Source: Betaproteobacteria bacterium (GTDB taxonomy: Bacteria; Pseudomonadota; Gammaproteobacteria; Burkholderiales; CANMPU01). Taken from it: a stretch of 5,414 nt of DNA. Numbering within the stretch: position 1 is the stretch's first letter; each line of letters begins with the position of its first letter. Location: positions 1-5,414 of the forward strand of contig CANMPU010000087.1 in NCBI GenBank assembly GCA_947499755.1, given 5' to 3'. The position numbers were made by a program, and so were the translations under genes. Below the pieces are notes generated by a model, which had not been told where the DNA came from, searched no databases, and worked only from the letters and a program-made list of their open reading frames with translations. Below are positions 4,866 to 5,414 of the stretch, piece after piece.

Positions 4866-5414
4866 ATGTCTAATCACTTGGCGCACGAAACCAGCCCCTA
4901 TCTTCTGCAACACGCGGACAATCCGGTAGACTGGCGTCCTTGGGGCGAGGAAGCGCTCAAGCTTGCGCGTGAGCAAAACAAACCGATATTGCTCTCTATC
5001 GGTTATTCCGCATGCCATTGGTGTCACGTCATGGCGCACGAGTCTTTTGAGGATGTTGAAATCGCTGCGATCATGAATCAGCATTTCATCAATATAAAAG
5101 TTGATCGTGAAGAACGGCCAGATATTGACCAAATCTACCAGACGGCACAGTACCTCCTCACGCACCATAGCGGTGGTTGGCCGTTGACGATGTTTCTGAT
5201 GCCCGACCAAACCCCGTTCTATGGCGGGACATATTTTCCGAAAACCGCACGCTACAATCTACCCGCTTTCGGTGAGTTACTAGAAAACATCTCCAACGCC
5301 TACCATACAAAAAAACACGAGATCGATGTACAAAATGACGCGTTACTGGAGCGTTTAGAATATAACGCGCGTACGCTTCCTGCGGAGACGCGCACACTTC
5401 GCGCCACACCCCTA
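4866..5414 (+). CDS. DUF255/YyaL-type thioredoxin-like domain protein, N-terminal part (runs off right edge)
   Basis: The frame is open from ATG 4866 through the window edge (183 residues). It opens with [20 protein letters not shown], then [43 protein letters not shown]. This is the hallmark of the DUF255 family (YyaL in Bacillus, SPATA20 in animals), with C50-H-W-C53-H in a thioredoxin-like fold. Further family blocks are [16 protein letters not shown] (about 75-90), [23 protein letters not shown] (about 102-124) and the following helix. Full-length members are roughly 650-700 residues, with a second six-hairpin glycosidase-like half that lies outside the window. The biochemical role is not settled; no signal peptide is seen, so it is probably cytoplasmic. 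AAGG seven bases before the ATG supports the start. It follows ilvD by 70 bp in the same direction, separated by a hairpin. Confidence 0.97.
   Translation, partial: MSNHLAHETSPYLLQHADNPVDWRPWGEEALKLAREQNKPILLSIGYSACHWCHVMAHESFEDVEIAAIMNQHFINIKVDREERPDIDQIYQTAQYLLTHHSGGWPLTMFLMPDQTPFYGGTYFPKTARYNLPAFGELLENISNAYHTKKHEIDVQNDALLERLEYNARTLPAETRTLRATPL

Noticed and set aside
4845..5409. Two minus-strand frames of 83 and 121 residues opposite the DUF255 gene.
   Set aside because: The plus strand carries a clear DUF255 protein with CHWCH and other family blocks, so these are shadows.

Overview
The window looks like a chromosome segment of a Gram-negative proteobacterium, most likely a betaproteobacterium. 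The basis is Lgt and short-form IlvD sequences of proteobacterial type, in the divergent lgt/ilvD arrangement that I recall from several betaproteobacteria. This is inference from gene content, not a database result. It falls into two parts: a conserved housekeeping half (about 2242 to 5414) and a patchwork accessory half (1 to about 2240).

Accessory half. At the left edge, on the minus strand, is the start of an exported staphylococcal-nuclease-like protein. Its sequence leaves the family pattern right after the DGDT motif, where the DNA becomes very GC-rich. Upstream of it, 35 bp away on the same strand, is a complete 132-residue single-domain PAS protein. It resembles LOV domains but has proline where the photoactive cysteine would be. 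A small minus-strand ORF (736-921) and an AT-rich spacer with a direct repeat and a palindrome follow. Next comes a plus-strand pair of tiny genes: a 49-residue membrane protein (1059-1208) and a 99-residue exported protein (1227-1526). After that lie a small plus-strand ORF (1641-1835), a minus-strand ORF without a convincing start (1753-1977) and a C-terminal remnant of a SapC-family gene (1983-2213). The last two break within a few bases of each other, which marks a probable recombination junction near 1978-1983.

Housekeeping half. lgt (minus strand; diacylglyceryl transfer to prolipoproteins) and ilvD (plus strand; branched-chain amino acid synthesis) diverge from a 91-bp spacer with a perfect TATAAT box facing lgt. 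Downstream of ilvD, after a hairpin, begins a DUF255/YyaL-type gene with a thioredoxin-like CHWCH motif, cut by the right edge. These genes have clear family motifs and normal lengths.

I found no RNA gene, CRISPR array, intact transposase or complete defence or secretion system. The most distinctive content is the mosaic of small unknown genes and gene fragments between 660 and 2213, which looks like the scar of one or more past insertions.
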